Assembly: GCF_947500045.1 (NCBI RefSeq)
Contig: NZ_CANMQQ010000002.1
Coordinates: 310,001-374,000, forward strand
Reading direction: 5' to 3'
Source: an uncultured Ruegeria sp.
GTDB taxonomy: Bacteria > Pseudomonadota > Alphaproteobacteria > Rhodobacterales > Rhodobacteraceae
DNA length: 64,000 nt
Below the pieces are notes generated by a model, which ran no database searches, was not told the origin of the DNA, and worked only from the letters and a program-made list of their open reading frames with translations. Shown here in pieces: positions 53,032 to 62,732 of the stretch. The position numbers and the translations under genes were made by a program. Numbering within the stretch: the first letter of the stretch is position 1; every line of letters begins with the position of its first letter.

Positions 53032-54609
53032 ATGTTCACTCGTTTTCTCGCTTCTGCAGCGGTACTCGGCCTAACTGCAGGCATGGCCGCTGCTGAGTAC
53101 AAGCTAACGATCCTGCATACCAATGATTTTCACTCGCGCATTGAGCCGATCAACAAATATGACAGTGGTTGTGGGGATGAAGACAACGCCGAAGGTAAGT
53201 GCTTTGGCGGTTCGGCGCGTTTGGTGACTGCGGTCGAAGACGCGCGTGGCCGGGCTGAAAACTCGATCCTTGTGGATGGGGGAGACCAGTTTCAGGGCTC
53301 ATTGTTCTACACCTACTACAAAGGCAAAGTTGCTGCCGAATTTATGAATAAGCTCGGCTATGACGCGATGACAGTGGGTAACCACGAGTTTGATGACGGC
53401 CCCGAAATTCTACGCGGATTTATCGATTCGGTCGATTTCCCGGTGCTGATGTCGAATGCGGATATCGCGGATGAAGAGCTTCTGACTGACAAAATCAAGA
53501 AATCCACTGTGATCGAAGTGGGTGGTGAAAAGATTGGCCTGATTGGTCTGACACCGGAAGACACGCATGACCTCGCCTCGCCTGGCCCGAATATCACCTT
53601 CTCGGACCCAGCACCTGCGGTTCAGGCTGAAGTGGACAAGTTGACCGGTGAAGGTGTGAACAAGATCATTGTTCTCAGCCACTCAGGATATGGTGTGGAT
53701 CAGCGCGTGGCGCAGGAAACCACAGGTGTCGACGTGATCGTGGGCGGGCATTCTAACACCTACCTGTCGAACACATCGGACAAGGCTGTGGGGCCGTACC
53801 CAACTGTTGTGAACGGGGTGCAGATCGTACAGGCCTATGCTTATGGCAAGTTCCTGGGCGAACTGAACGTGACCTTCGATGATGATGGCAATGTTGTCTC
53901 GGCAGCCGGTGAGCCGTTGATCATGGACAACGCCGTTGCTGAGGATCAGGGATCGCTGGACCGCATCGCCGAGTTGGCCGCACCACTGGAAGAGATTCGC
54001 AACAAGGTTGTAGCTGAATCGGCGGCCTCGATCGAAGGTGACCGGTCGATCTGTCGCATTCAAGAATGCGAGATGGGCAACCTAGTTGCCGACGCGATGC
54101 TTGCACGGGTTGCCGATCAAGGCGTTCAACTTGCAATCGCAAATTCCGGCGGGCTGCGCGCCTCGATCGATCCGGGTGAAGTAACCATGGGCGAGGTTCT
54201 GACGGTTCTACCGTTCCAGAACACACTCTCGACCTTTGAAATCAGTGGTCAGGGAGTGATTGACGCGCTCGAAAACGGTGTAAGCCAGGTCGAAGAGGTC
54301 AAGGGCCGGTTCCCACAGGTGGCGGGCATGACCTTTACCTGGGATGCGTCGGTTGCCCCGAACGAAGGCCGGATCGTCGAAGTCATGGTTGCCAATGGCG
54401 GTGGCTATGAGCCTATTGATCCTGCAGCGACCTATCTTGTTGTCACAAACAACTACGTCCGTAACGGCGGCGATGGGTACAGCGTGTTCTCGGGTGAAGA
54501 CAAGAATGCTTATGACTTCGGACCTGATCTGGCGGATGTAACGGCGGAATACCTAGCCGAGAATGCCCCGTATCAGCCGTATCTGGACGGGCGTATCAAA
54601 CAGAAGTGA
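53032..54609 (+). CDS. Periplasmic bifunctional metallophosphatase / 5'-nucleotidase
   Basis: A 525-residue exported enzyme with a Sec signal peptide (residues 1-20, cut after MAAA). Metal motifs are HTNDFHSRIEP, VDGGDQFQG, GNHEFDDG and GGHSNT, as in UshA/5'-nucleotidase. A C-terminal nucleotide-binding domain contains AIANSGGLRASID. It hydrolyses extracellular nucleotides to nucleosides, which fits the salvage operon elsewhere in the window. Start ATG has a GGGAG site, and a strong terminator follows. Confidence 0.92.
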   Translation: MFTRFLASAAVLGLTAGMAAAEYKLTILHTNDFHSRIEPINKYDSGCGDEDNAEGKCFGGSARLVTAVEDARGRAENSILVDGGDQFQGSLFYTYYKGKVAAEFMNKLGYDAMTVGNHEFDDGPEILRGFIDSVDFPVLMSNADIADEELLTDKIKKSTVIEVGGEKIGLIGLTPEDTHDLASPGPNITFSDPAPAVQAEVDKLTGEGVNKIIVLSHSGYGVDQRVAQETTGVDVIVGGHSNTYLSNTSDKAVGPYPTVVNGVQIVQAYAYGKFLGELNVTFDDDGNVVSAAGEPLIMDNAVAEDQGSLDRIAELAAPLEEIRNKVVAESAASIEGDRSICRIQECEMGNLVADAMLARVADQGVQLAIANSGGLRASIDPGEVTMGEVLTVLPFQNTLSTFEISGQGVIDALENGVSQVEEVKGRFPQVAGMTFTWDASVAPNEGRIVEVMVANGGGYEPIDPAATYLVVTNNYVRNGGDGYSVFSGEDKNAYDFGPDLADVTAEYLAENAPYQPYLDGRIKQK

Positions 54610-54628
54610 AGCATTCACCGCTAACAGT

Positions 54629-54658
54629 AAGGCCGCCTTTCGCAGGCGGCCTTTTTTG
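54629..54658 (+). terminator. Terminator of the 5'-nucleotidase gene
   Basis: A perfect 9-base-pair stem (AAGGCCGCC with GGCGGCCTT) with a 7-base loop, followed by a T-run. It lies 20 bases after the stop. Confidence 0.92.
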
Positions 54659-54660
54659 GT

Positions 54661-56313
54661 TCAGTCAAACGTATATTCAGGCCAAAGCGCCGGATCGAGG
54701 CCCTCTAGCAGGGGCTGAATGTGATCGGTGACATCGCGCCAGCCCCCTATAGACCCGGTCGAGATTTTCTTGCGCACCTGATCAACGCTGGCGGTAAGCA
54801 CCTGTTTGGTGTTTTGCTCGGGGTGGATCATCTGCACGTCCCAATCGAGGCCACAGAAAGCGGCGATGCTTTTGCTGTGAGTCTCGGGCTCGGCGACCAG
54901 ATTTTCATAAGAAACGGTTAAGATACGATTGCCGAACAGCTTGTCCCATCGCGCCATGTAGCGCTTGTAAAGGTTGGCCGAATGGGCGATCGCCTGCAAG
55001 TTCGACGCATAGCGCAACCCCGGTTCCGGAAAACGCCTGATCCACTTGGACAGACCGACATCCCGAGGGTCGCGCATCATGTTGATGACACGCGCATCCG
55101 GGAAGGCCGTTAGCAGAAAACCCATCCACTGATAATTGTGGGGCATCTTGTCGACGAAGGCAGTTGTACCATTGGGGATCGGGGGCATCAGCCTGCGGAA
55201 TTCCTGTGCAAATTTCGATGCGGATTTTGCATCGAACGGATCGCCCGAGTCGACAAACGGCTGCGAGAGATCAGCCCCCAGCATAAGTTCCCCACAACCC
55301 GCGACACCGGGAATGGAACTCAGCATCAATTCCATCAATGTGGTGCCAGAACGGGGTTGCCCGATCACAAAGATCGGCTTGGCGGCACGATCATGATCCG
55401 CAGCCACAACTGGACCATCTGTGGAGAAAAGGTTGCAAATATCGCTTTGCTTTTTCTCTTCCAAGGCGAAGTTATAGGGGTTGGTATCATGCTGCGCTGC
55501 ATTGGCGCGCGCGAACTCAGGCAACGCAGCACTCAATCCATCGCGTGTCAAAGTCACATTCGCCTTTGCGAACTCGAGCAGTGAATCGGAATGGTCGCTA
55601 TGCGAAATGGCAATTTCGATAGCATTGGCAAGTTGCTCTGATTGCTTTTCATTAGCAATCATCGACATCTGGTAGAGCGCTGCCGCAGACGCAGGGTTTG
55701 CGTCAAGAACAGTCTGTAAAACCAGCCTGGACCCGCCCTTGTCCCCGGTTTGATGTAGATCAACCGCTTTTCGGATGGCTATGTCTTCGTTTTCGGGCGC
55801 CAACTCGTAGGCTCGTGAAATATCCTCAGAACAATGCTGTGCATATCCTATTTGCCCATATGCACGGGCCCGCGACGCAAGCAGATCGGCATTGTCGGGG
55901 TCAGTTGCCAGTTTTTGGGAGGCATGATCGATGATTAAACGCCAATTCTGCCCTTTGAGTTGGATTTCATCGATAACCCGGGTCAACTCCTTGTTGCCGG
56001 GGAACTGCTGCAACTTATGTTCAGCATAAGACAGCGCGCGCGGAATCTGGCCCGTCTGCATCAACGCATTGGCCAGATTTTCTACAAATTGCGCTTCGTC
56101 TGGCTTCATACGCGATGCTGCGGCGAAATGCGGGACGGCTTGCTTGTACCGTTCCATCTCGGTCAACACAAAACCCGCGATGGCTTGGTAATCTGAATCC
56201 TTGGGAAATTTCTTGATGCCCAACTGCGCCTTTTTCAACGCCTGCGGCAGCTTTCCCGCCCCGAGATCGCTCAGTGCTTTGCTCTTGAGGGTGTTTGGGG
56301 TCTGTTGTGCCAT
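54661..56313 (-). CDS. TPR-repeat sulfotransferase
   Basis: A 550-residue cytoplasmic protein. The first 270 residues are a TPR superhelix of about seven repeats, the rest a sulfotransferase domain. The PAPS-binding loop GQPRSGTTLMELMLSSI starts near residue 317, and the 3'-phosphate motif is in VINMMRDPRDVGLSKW. TPR-sulfotransferase fusions are widespread in roseobacters and transfer sulfate to unknown acceptors, probably polysaccharides or proteins. The gene is convergent with the 5'-nucleotidase gene and isolated. Confidence 0.9.
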   Translation of the reverse strand: MAQQTPNTLKSKALSDLGAGKLPQALKKAQLGIKKFPKDSDYQAIAGFVLTEMERYKQAVPHFAAASRMKPDEAQFVENLANALMQTGQIPRALSYAEHKLQQFPGNKELTRVIDEIQLKGQNWRLIIDHASQKLATDPDNADLLASRARAYGQIGYAQHCSEDISRAYELAPENEDIAIRKAVDLHQTGDKGGSRLVLQTVLDANPASAAALYQMSMIANEKQSEQLANAIEIAISHSDHSDSLLEFAKANVTLTRDGLSAALPEFARANAAQHDTNPYNFALEEKKQSDICNLFSTDGPVVAADHDRAAKPIFVIGQPRSGTTLMELMLSSIPGVAGCGELMLGADLSQPFVDSGDPFDAKSASKFAQEFRRLMPPIPNGTTAFVDKMPHNYQWMGFLLTAFPDARVINMMRDPRDVGLSKWIRRFPEPGLRYASNLQAIAHSANLYKRYMARWDKLFGNRILTVSYENLVAEPETHSKSIAAFCGLDWDVQMIHPEQNTKQVLTASVDQVRKKISTGSIGGWRDVTDHIQPLLEGLDPALWPEYTFD

Positions 56314-56463
56314 TTGAGTGCACGTCCCATGTCAGTATGAAGCCAATATAGAAGGTTCATTACCCAAGCGAGATCGTATTGCAATGGCTCATCGCAGCGT
56401 CATTCCGACGTTGCGATCGACCGCTCGCTTTTATTTCGCGCGCATGCACGGTAGACCGCTGGC

Positions 56464-57516
56464 ATGACTTTGAATTTTTCCAGTTTGCCGCAACTCTACG
56501 ACCACAAGTTTGATACGATTATCGACGTGCGCAGCCCGGCCGAGTTTGCCGAGGATCACATGCCCGGTGCGATCAATCTGCCGGTTCTGGATAACGAAGA
56601 ACGCGCGCGGGTTGGTACGATCTACGTCCAGCAGAGCCCGTTTCTGGCCCGGAAACTTGGGGCTGCGCTGGTGTTTCGCAATGCGGCAGATCACATTGAA
56701 AAACACCTCAGCCATCATGAGGGCGACTGGAAGCCGTTGGTCTATTGCTGGCGTGGGGGGCAGCGGTCGGGGTCTTTCGCATGGATGCTTCAACAAATTG
56801 GCTGGCGGGCTGAGGCAGTTGAGGGCGGGTACCAAACCTATCGTCGACTGGTAAAGCAATTCTTCTATGATGATGCGCTGCCCTATCGGTTGGTCGCGCT
56901 GGATGGGTATACCGGAACGGCCAAAACCGATCTGTTGGCGTATTTGCAGGCGCTTGGCGTTCAAGTGCTGGACCTTGAAGGTTTGGCCAATCACCGGGGT
57001 TCGCTGCTGGGTGAAAGGCCAGGTGGTCAGCCTGCTCAGAAAGCCTTTGAATCCGCTTTGGCCGCTGCTCTGAGTGGATTGGACACAGCGCGGCCTGTCG
57101 TGGTTGAGGCTGAATCGTCCAAGATCGGAAACTTGATCCTTCCACCCAGCCTTTGGTCGGCGCTGTGTTCGGCACCTCGCATCCAGATCACGGCTCCGAT
57201 CGAGGCGCGCGCTGCCTATCTGGTTTCCGCATATGACGACATCCTTTCAGATAGCGAACAACTGCGTGATCGATTGTCGCCCTTGCGGTTTCACCGCGGC
57301 CATGAAGTTGTGGACGGTTGGCTGGACATGATTGATGCCGGGGACAAACGCGGGCTGACGCAGGCGTTGATGGCACAGCATTATGATCCGGCCTACGCCA
57401 AATCGCGCAAAGCGCAGCGTGCCGAGGTGATCGCACATATTGATGCCCCATCACTCGACGATGCTGGGCTGTCAGCAATGGCGGTTCGGATCGAAAAGAT
57501 ATTGGGTCAGCTTTGA
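56464..57516 (+). CDS. mnmH: tRNA 2-selenouridine synthase (SelU/MnmH)
   Basis: A 350-residue enzyme that replaces sulfur in the 2-thiouridine of certain tRNAs with selenium. The N-terminal rhodanese domain has C95 in YCWRGGQRSGS. The C-terminal P-loop reads DGYTGTAKTDLL (147-158), with Ala at a position normally Gly in GxGK-type loops. It needs selenophosphate from SelD, whose gene overlaps it tail to tail by 10 bases on the other strand. The wobble selenium modification is the only selenium use visible here. Confidence 0.93.
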   Translation: MTLNFSSLPQLYDHKFDTIIDVRSPAEFAEDHMPGAINLPVLDNEERARVGTIYVQQSPFLARKLGAALVFRNAADHIEKHLSHHEGDWKPLVYCWRGGQRSGSFAWMLQQIGWRAEAVEGGYQTYRRLVKQFFYDDALPYRLVALDGYTGTAKTDLLAYLQALGVQVLDLEGLANHRGSLLGERPGGQPAQKAFESALAAALSGLDTARPVVVEAESSKIGNLILPPSLWSALCSAPRIQITAPIEARAAYLVSAYDDILSDSEQLRDRLSPLRFHRGHEVVDGWLDMIDAGDKRGLTQALMAQHYDPAYAKSRKAQRAEVIAHIDAPSLDDAGLSAMAVRIEKILGQL

Positions 57517-59666
57517 ATGCGCAGACCTGGCGTCGCATTCAGGTGACCGATCAAGGCAGCAGGATACCCAGCCGCCTGCAATTTGGTGCATAGTTGTTCA
57601 GCCTCTTCAGCCGCGACGGCTGCCAAAAGACCTCCGGCTGTCTGCGGGTCGAACAATAAGTCGCCCTTGCCTCCGGTCGGAAGTTCCGGGGTGATGGCGC
57701 GGTTATCGGCATAGATCGTGGATTGGATCCCCTGATCGTTTAGTTCCATTGCGCCTGCCATAACCGGGATCGCGGTAAGCAAGAGCGTTGCGCCGCACCC
57801 TGATGCTTCGCACATGCCCTGCAAGTGACCGGCTAAACCAAACCCGGTGACATCGGTCATTGCATGAGCGTTACGCAGGATGCGGGATGCCTCAGCTTGC
57901 GGCTGTACCATCTGTTCGAACGCCGCCGCGACCCAAGCGCCTTTCGCCTGACCCGCCATCTCGGCAGCCATCAGAACGCCGCTGCCCAGCGGTTTTGTCA
58001 GGATCAGGGCGTCATTGGGCTTTGCACCACCCAGCGTGATGGGCTCGGCTTCGCAAAGCCCCGTCAGCGTGAAACCAACGGTCATTTCGTCACCCATCGA
58101 GCTGTGGCCACCCACGATCGCCGCCCCGGCCTGATGCATGACTTCGCTGGCGACACGCATGATCTCGGCCATTGTGCGCTGCTGAAGCTCAGCAGACATG
58201 CGGGGCAGGATGATCGTGGCAGTTGCGGCTTGCGGTTGCGCACCCATCGCCCAGATGTCGCCAAGCGCGTGAACGGCGGCAATGCGGGTCATCAATGCGG
58301 GGTCATTGGTGAAGCTGCGCAGGTGATCTGATGTCATGACCTGTTGGGCATCGCCCGTTCGCAACACCGCCGCGTCGTCGCCCGGCAGGGGCGTCAGGTC
58401 CGGCCTATCGAGCTGTGGAACGTCCCGCAGCGCAGCCTGCAAAGCCCCTCGGCCAACCTTGGCGCCGCATCCACCGCACATGGGTTTCTTTCCCAGCGCG
58501 TCTTGTACCCCCGCCGCGTAATGCCGAGGCAAGGCAGGGGCAGGCATCTTGGGCAGGTTTCGGAACCGGTTCATGAACCGCTGGTCAATGTGGTTTTTCC
58601 ATTTCCACATGAGCGGCCCGCTGAACGAAGTCCCCAGCCGTTCTGCCAGTGCGGACTTGCCACCCAGCGATATAAGTTTCAGATAATCCTTCTGCGGCAC
58701 ATAGCGACGCATTTGCCCTGCACCCAGCGCCGAGCGCAGGTTGTCATACAGAACTGGCGCCTCGCGCACCGCATAGACACCCGCCTTGGGGCGTGGATTA
58801 TCGGACAGGTGGGCACAATCACCGGCGGCAAAAATCGTGGGATTACTGGATTGCAGATATGCGTTCACATTGATGAAGCCATCATGAAGGGCGAGGCCAC
58901 TATCTGATATCCACTCATAGGGTCGCGCGCCCGCCGCGCCGGTGATGAATTCGGCGGGGATTTGGCGGCCGTCGATCAGATCAATCTGACCCTCGGATAT
59001 TTGTTGAATCGAAGCGTTCTCAAGAACTTCGATCCCGAGGCGCTCCATTGTCTGCCGGATCGTGGCCGAGGCCTTGGGGACTGCGGCTGTCAAAGCGGTG
59101 GCATTGTCAATCAACGTGACCCGCGCTTCGCGCCTTTTGGATCGCAGTGCATATGCCATCGCCATGACCAGTTCAACACCGGCAACGCCACCGCCAATCA
59201 CGGCGATCGAGGCTGGCCCGGTTTCCGAAAGAAACCCCTGCCATCGCGCCGCGAAAGGGCCAAGTGGCTTGGCAGGGACAGCATGTTCGGCAAACCCGGG
59301 CAAAGCTGGCATATCGGACGTAATACCGACATTGACCGAGGCGACATCAAACGCCACCGGTGGGCGTCCGGGGACATGAACGTGCCGCGTGTCAGAATCG
59401 ATGCCTTCAACTGCGCCCAGTATCACCCGCGCACCAGCAAAACGGGCCAGACGGATCAGATCAATGTCGAGTTCCCACCGCTGATAGTGACCCGCGACAA
59501 AACCCGGCAGCATTCCCGAATAGGGCGCGGTCGGCCCCGGGTTGATCACGGTTACACGTGCGCCGGGCAGCGGGTTCATTCCCCATTTCCGCAGCAGCAG
59601 CGCATGCGTATGCCCCCCGCCAATCAGAACCAGATCACGGGTCAGGGGCAGCGGAGGTGTGTGCAT
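57507..59666 (-). CDS. selD: Selenide, water dikinase fused to an NDH-2-like flavoprotein domain
   Basis: A 719-residue fusion. The N-terminal 385 residues are a pyridine nucleotide-disulfide oxidoreductase-type domain (FAD motif LVLIGGGHTHALLLR, NAD motif IAVIGGGVAGVELV, and FAAGDCAHL). The C-terminal part is SelD, which makes selenophosphate from selenide and ATP. Its catalytic residue is Cys, not selenocysteine: MCGGCGAKVGRG with C397 and C400. The fusion suggests that selenium reduction and selenophosphate synthesis are linked. ATG at 59666 is chosen; an earlier start at 59729 is possible. Confidence 0.92.
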   Translation of the reverse strand: MHTPPLPLTRDLVLIGGGHTHALLLRKWGMNPLPGARVTVINPGPTAPYSGMLPGFVAGHYQRWELDIDLIRLARFAGARVILGAVEGIDSDTRHVHVPGRPPVAFDVASVNVGITSDMPALPGFAEHAVPAKPLGPFAARWQGFLSETGPASIAVIGGGVAGVELVMAMAYALRSKRREARVTLIDNATALTAAVPKASATIRQTMERLGIEVLENASIQQISEGQIDLIDGRQIPAEFITGAAGARPYEWISDSGLALHDGFINVNAYLQSSNPTIFAAGDCAHLSDNPRPKAGVYAVREAPVLYDNLRSALGAGQMRRYVPQKDYLKLISLGGKSALAERLGTSFSGPLMWKWKNHIDQRFMNRFRNLPKMPAPALPRHYAAGVQDALGKKPMCGGCGAKVGRGALQAALRDVPQLDRPDLTPLPGDDAAVLRTGDAQQVMTSDHLRSFTNDPALMTRIAAVHALGDIWAMGAQPQAATATIILPRMSAELQQRTMAEIMRVASEVMHQAGAAIVGGHSSMGDEMTVGFTLTGLCEAEPITLGGAKPNDALILTKPLGSGVLMAAEMAGQAKGAWVAAAFEQMVQPQAEASRILRNAHAMTDVTGFGLAGHLQGMCEASGCGATLLLTAIPVMAGAMELNDQGIQSTIYADNRAITPELPTGGKGDLLFDPQTAGGLLAAVAAEEAEQLCTKLQAAGYPAALIGHLNATPGLRIQS

Positions 59667-59671
59667 TGATT

Positions 59672-60058
59672 TCAGTTCGCGCTGTGGTCCGGGACGTCTT
59701 CGACCTGCTCGACTGCGTGGGTAGCCCAAAGCTCATCCTCGCCCGCATCCGGAAGATCGCTGGGTTGTTCATGACGGTGAATGTGCCATTTGGCAATGAA
59801 CAGGGCCGTGATCGGGGCGGTTAAAAACAGAAATAGCGTGATCAGCAACTCATGAAGCGAGAGCTTGCCTTCGAGCAATACAGAATGTGTGATCGACGCC
59901 AGCAGCACGCCCCCAACACCCAGCGTCGTCGCTTTGGTCGGCGCATGCAGGCGTGACATCGGGTCCTTAAGCTTGATCATGCCGAAAGATCCGACAAAGC
60001 CAAAGATACCCGAGACGATCAGGAAGAAGGCGATGAGCAGTTCGAAGATGAATGTCAT
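59672..60058 (-). CDS. mnhG: Na+/H+ antiporter subunit G
   Basis: A 128-residue subunit with three transmembrane helices and a hydrophilic C-terminal tail. The GFVGSFGMIKLKDPMSRLHAP motif is diagnostic of MnhG/MrpG/PhaG. The ATG at 60058 has no strong alternative. It is the last gene of the operon and lies 5 bases before selD. Confidence 0.94.
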   Translation of the reverse strand: MTFIFELLIAFFLIVSGIFGFVGSFGMIKLKDPMSRLHAPTKATTLGVGGVLLASITHSVLLEGKLSLHELLITLFLFLTAPITALFIAKWHIHRHEQPSDLPDAGEDELWATHAVEQVEDVPDHSAN

Positions 60059-60065
60059 ACTGCCC

Positions 60066-60335
60066 TCACTCGATGATATTGCCGCGCAGCATAAAGCGCG
60101 CATAGGCAACGGTTGAGACAAAGCCCAGCATGGCGATGATCATGGCGGCCTCAAAGAATATCTCGGTGCCCAATCTCAGGCCGTAAAGGATCATCAGGGC
60201 GATGGTATTGATCACCATCGTATCCAATGCCAACACGCGAGTGCCAACGCCATCTGCGGTGATGATCCGCCACAGACACATCATGATTGCCGCTCCGAAA
60301 CAGACAAATGCAAAGGAAATCGCATATTCGATCAT
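60066..60335 (-). CDS. mnhF: Na+/H+ antiporter subunit F
   Basis: An 89-residue subunit with three helices and the family's RVLALDTMVINTIALM segment. Its ATG overlaps the mnhE stop by 4 bases. Part of the membrane complex that exchanges Na+ for H+. Confidence 0.94.
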   Translation of the reverse strand: MIEYAISFAFVCFGAAIMMCLWRIITADGVGTRVLALDTMVINTIALMILYGLRLGTEIFFEAAMIIAMLGFVSTVAYARFMLRGNIIE

Positions 60336-60832
60336 TCGAAAATCTCCTTGAGGCGACGCTCGTAGCGGTGCTTGATTTCATCCCGCACGTCTTCGGGGTT
60401 TGGCGCGTCCAGACAGTGAACCAGCAGGTTATGCCCTTGTGCAGACAGGTCGCAACTGACGGTGCCCGGCGTCATGGTGATCGTGCCGGCAAGCACTGTG
60501 ATCGCCTCGGGCGTTCTCAGTTCCAGAGGAATGCTGACAAACGCGGGCTGACGATCGGCATCCCGTTTAAATAGGATGATCCGGGCAACCGTTATGTTTG
60601 CTATCACGATGTCCCACAAAACCACTAGCATGTATTCAATGACCATCGGCCAATTGCGCAGCTTGGGTCGATCGGGCCAGTAGGGCTGCGTGATGAAAGG
60701 AATAATGACCCCCAGAAGCAACCCAAACACAAGCGAATTCAGTGACGGTTTGTTTGCCAGCAGTACCCAGACAATCGTCAGCAGAATGGTCAGGTGAGGG
60801 TGGGGAAATATCCGGTGCAGCAGCTTGATCAT
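60332..60832 (-). CDS. mnhE: Na+/H+ antiporter subunit E
   Basis: A 166-residue protein with helices in the first half and a cytoplasmic C-terminal half containing LLVHCLDAPNPEDVRDEIKH and TITMTPGTVSCDL, both typical of MnhE. Overlaps mnhD and mnhF by 4 bases each. Confidence 0.94.
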   Translation of the reverse strand: MIKLLHRIFPHPHLTILLTIVWVLLANKPSLNSLVFGLLLGVIIPFITQPYWPDRPKLRNWPMVIEYMLVVLWDIVIANITVARIILFKRDADRQPAFVSIPLELRTPEAITVLAGTITMTPGTVSCDLSAQGHNLLVHCLDAPNPEDVRDEIKHRYERRLKEIFE

Positions 60833-62376
60833 TCTTCCCTCCCCAGCACGGCCGAGATGTAGTTCTCGGGTGTAAACAATTGTTCTGCTGTCTTGTTGGT
60901 GTACTCCAGGGCGGGGCCCGCAAACAGCGTCAGCAGAACAAGACCAAGAACCGCGCCAAAGACCGCAGTGAAGGCAAGACCTGGGTGCGGCTCGGGTGCT
61001 GACATCGTGGTCTCAGTGCCCTCATCGCGTACAGCCTCAACAGGTGGAACGACCTGCGCATCATAGCATTTCCAGAATATCAGTGTTCCCGCGCGGGCCA
61101 GCCCGACGATGGTAATAAACGATCCGATAAGAATAACCGCCCAGACTGCATTTGCATCCGGAGCATTCCTAGAGGCGTCCAGAACAAGCAGCTTGCCGAC
61201 AAAGCCAGAAAGTGGCGGCATACCGGCCATCGCAATTCCGCCAACGAAGAACAAAGCCGCAACCAAACCAGTTTGAGGCATCGGATTCGTCGGAGTAATA
61301 GCCCCACCACGACGTTCCATTACCATGTCCGCCACAAGGAATAACAACGCTGTGGCAAGGGTTGAGTGGTAAATGTAATACAACGCCGCAGCTGTTGCGA
61401 CTTCGCTGAACAGCGAGATGGCAACCAACAGCGTACCCATCGAGGTGATGGCGCAAAAGGCGACCATGCGTGCGATATGCTGCGAACCCAGGATGCCAAT
61501 GGCCCCGACCGCAAGTGTTACCAGCGCCGCAGGCTGCAACCATGCGCCGACCAACCCTTCGGTCACGGCAACGTCTGGTCCGAAGGCGAGAGTGTAGACC
61601 CGCAGGATAGAATAGGCACCAACCTTGGTCATGATCGCGAACAAAGCGGCCACAGGCAGCGGCGCATTGGCGTAGCTTGCGGGCAGCCAGAAATGCAGGG
61701 GCAGCACGGCGGCCTTGACGCAGAAGACCAATAACAACAGCACAGCACCTACGCGCAGAAGCGCTGTGTCTTCCGGTGGAATTTCTGCCACGCGGACCGC
61801 AAGATCAGCCATGTTGAGTGTGCCGGTCACAGAATAGATTGTCCCGAGCGCAAACAGGAACAAGGTCGATGCCAGCAAGTTATAGGTGACGTATTGCACG
61901 CCGGCTTTCAGTCGCACGGCACCGCCCCCATGGGTCATCAGGCCATAGGATGCGATCAGCAGAACTTCGAAGAAAACGAACAGGTTGAAGGCGTCGCCGG
62001 TCAGGAAGGCTCCGCATACCCCCATGAGCTGGAAATGGAATAAGGCATGGAAATGCTTGCCCCTGTCATCCCATCCCGATCCGATAGCGTAAAGCACAAT
62101 TGGCAGGGCCAGCAAAGCGGTCAACAGAACCATCATCGCCGACATCCGGTCCAGCACCAGCACGATACCGAATGGAGCAGGCCAATCACCCAGCTCATAG
62201 ACTTGGATTTCCCCGGTCGTGGCCTGCGAAGTGATGGTCAACGCGATGCCCAACAGCGCCACTACACCTGCAACCGAAAAGATGCGCTGCAGGTCCAGAT
62301 GGTATCGCAGGACCATGATGATGAACGGGGCCAGGATCGCGGGAAGGACGATCGGCGCAACGATCCAGTGGTTCAT
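60829..62376 (-). CDS. mnhD: Na+/H+ antiporter subunit D
   Basis: A 515-residue homologue of the proton-pumping subunits NuoM/NuoN, with about fourteen helices. Expected ion-path residues are visible: a Glu in FFEVLLIASYGLM, a Lys in TKVGAYSILRVYTL and the HIARMVAFCAITSMG segment. Overlaps mnhC and mnhE by 4 bases each. Confidence 0.95.
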   Translation of the reverse strand: MNHWIVAPIVLPAILAPFIIMVLRYHLDLQRIFSVAGVVALLGIALTITSQATTGEIQVYELGDWPAPFGIVLVLDRMSAMMVLLTALLALPIVLYAIGSGWDDRGKHFHALFHFQLMGVCGAFLTGDAFNLFVFFEVLLIASYGLMTHGGGAVRLKAGVQYVTYNLLASTLFLFALGTIYSVTGTLNMADLAVRVAEIPPEDTALLRVGAVLLLLVFCVKAAVLPLHFWLPASYANAPLPVAALFAIMTKVGAYSILRVYTLAFGPDVAVTEGLVGAWLQPAALVTLAVGAIGILGSQHIARMVAFCAITSMGTLLVAISLFSEVATAAALYYIYHSTLATALLFLVADMVMERRGGAITPTNPMPQTGLVAALFFVGGIAMAGMPPLSGFVGKLLVLDASRNAPDANAVWAVILIGSFITIVGLARAGTLIFWKCYDAQVVPPVEAVRDEGTETTMSAPEPHPGLAFTAVFGAVLGLVLLTLFAGPALEYTNKTAEQLFTPENYISAVLGREE

Positions 62377-62732
62377 GCGTCTTCTCCCGGCGCGTCCACG
62401 CTGTCGCTTGCGCTCATGTCGATATGGTCATCTTTCGAGGACAGATAGGCCGAAAGCGCGATCATGACGATGACCGCTGTCATCCCGAACGAGATTACGA
62501 TGGCCGTCAGTACCAGCGCCTGCGGGAGCGGATCGGTATAGGGCACGTCTTCGTATTTGTTCAAAACGGCTGGTGCATTCAGCGCCAACCGGCCAGTGGC
62601 AAACAGGAACACGTTCACGGCATAGGTCAGCAATGACAGGCCAAGAATCACAGGGAACGTCCGTCGACGCAAGATCAGGAAAATCCCGGCGGCAGTCATG
62701 ACGCCAACTGCAGAGGCTACGAGCGCTTCCAT
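62373..62732 (-). CDS. mnhC: Na+/H+ antiporter subunit C
   Basis: A 119-residue NuoK-like subunit with three helices, including the TYAVNVFLFATGRL and PLPQALVLTAIVISFGMTAV segments. Starts at 62732, overlapping the upstream gene's stop by one base. Confidence 0.95.
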   Translation of the reverse strand: MEALVASAVGVMTAAGIFLILRRRTFPVILGLSLLTYAVNVFLFATGRLALNAPAVLNKYEDVPYTDPLPQALVLTAIVISFGMTAVIVMIALSAYLSSKDDHIDMSASDSVDAPGEDA

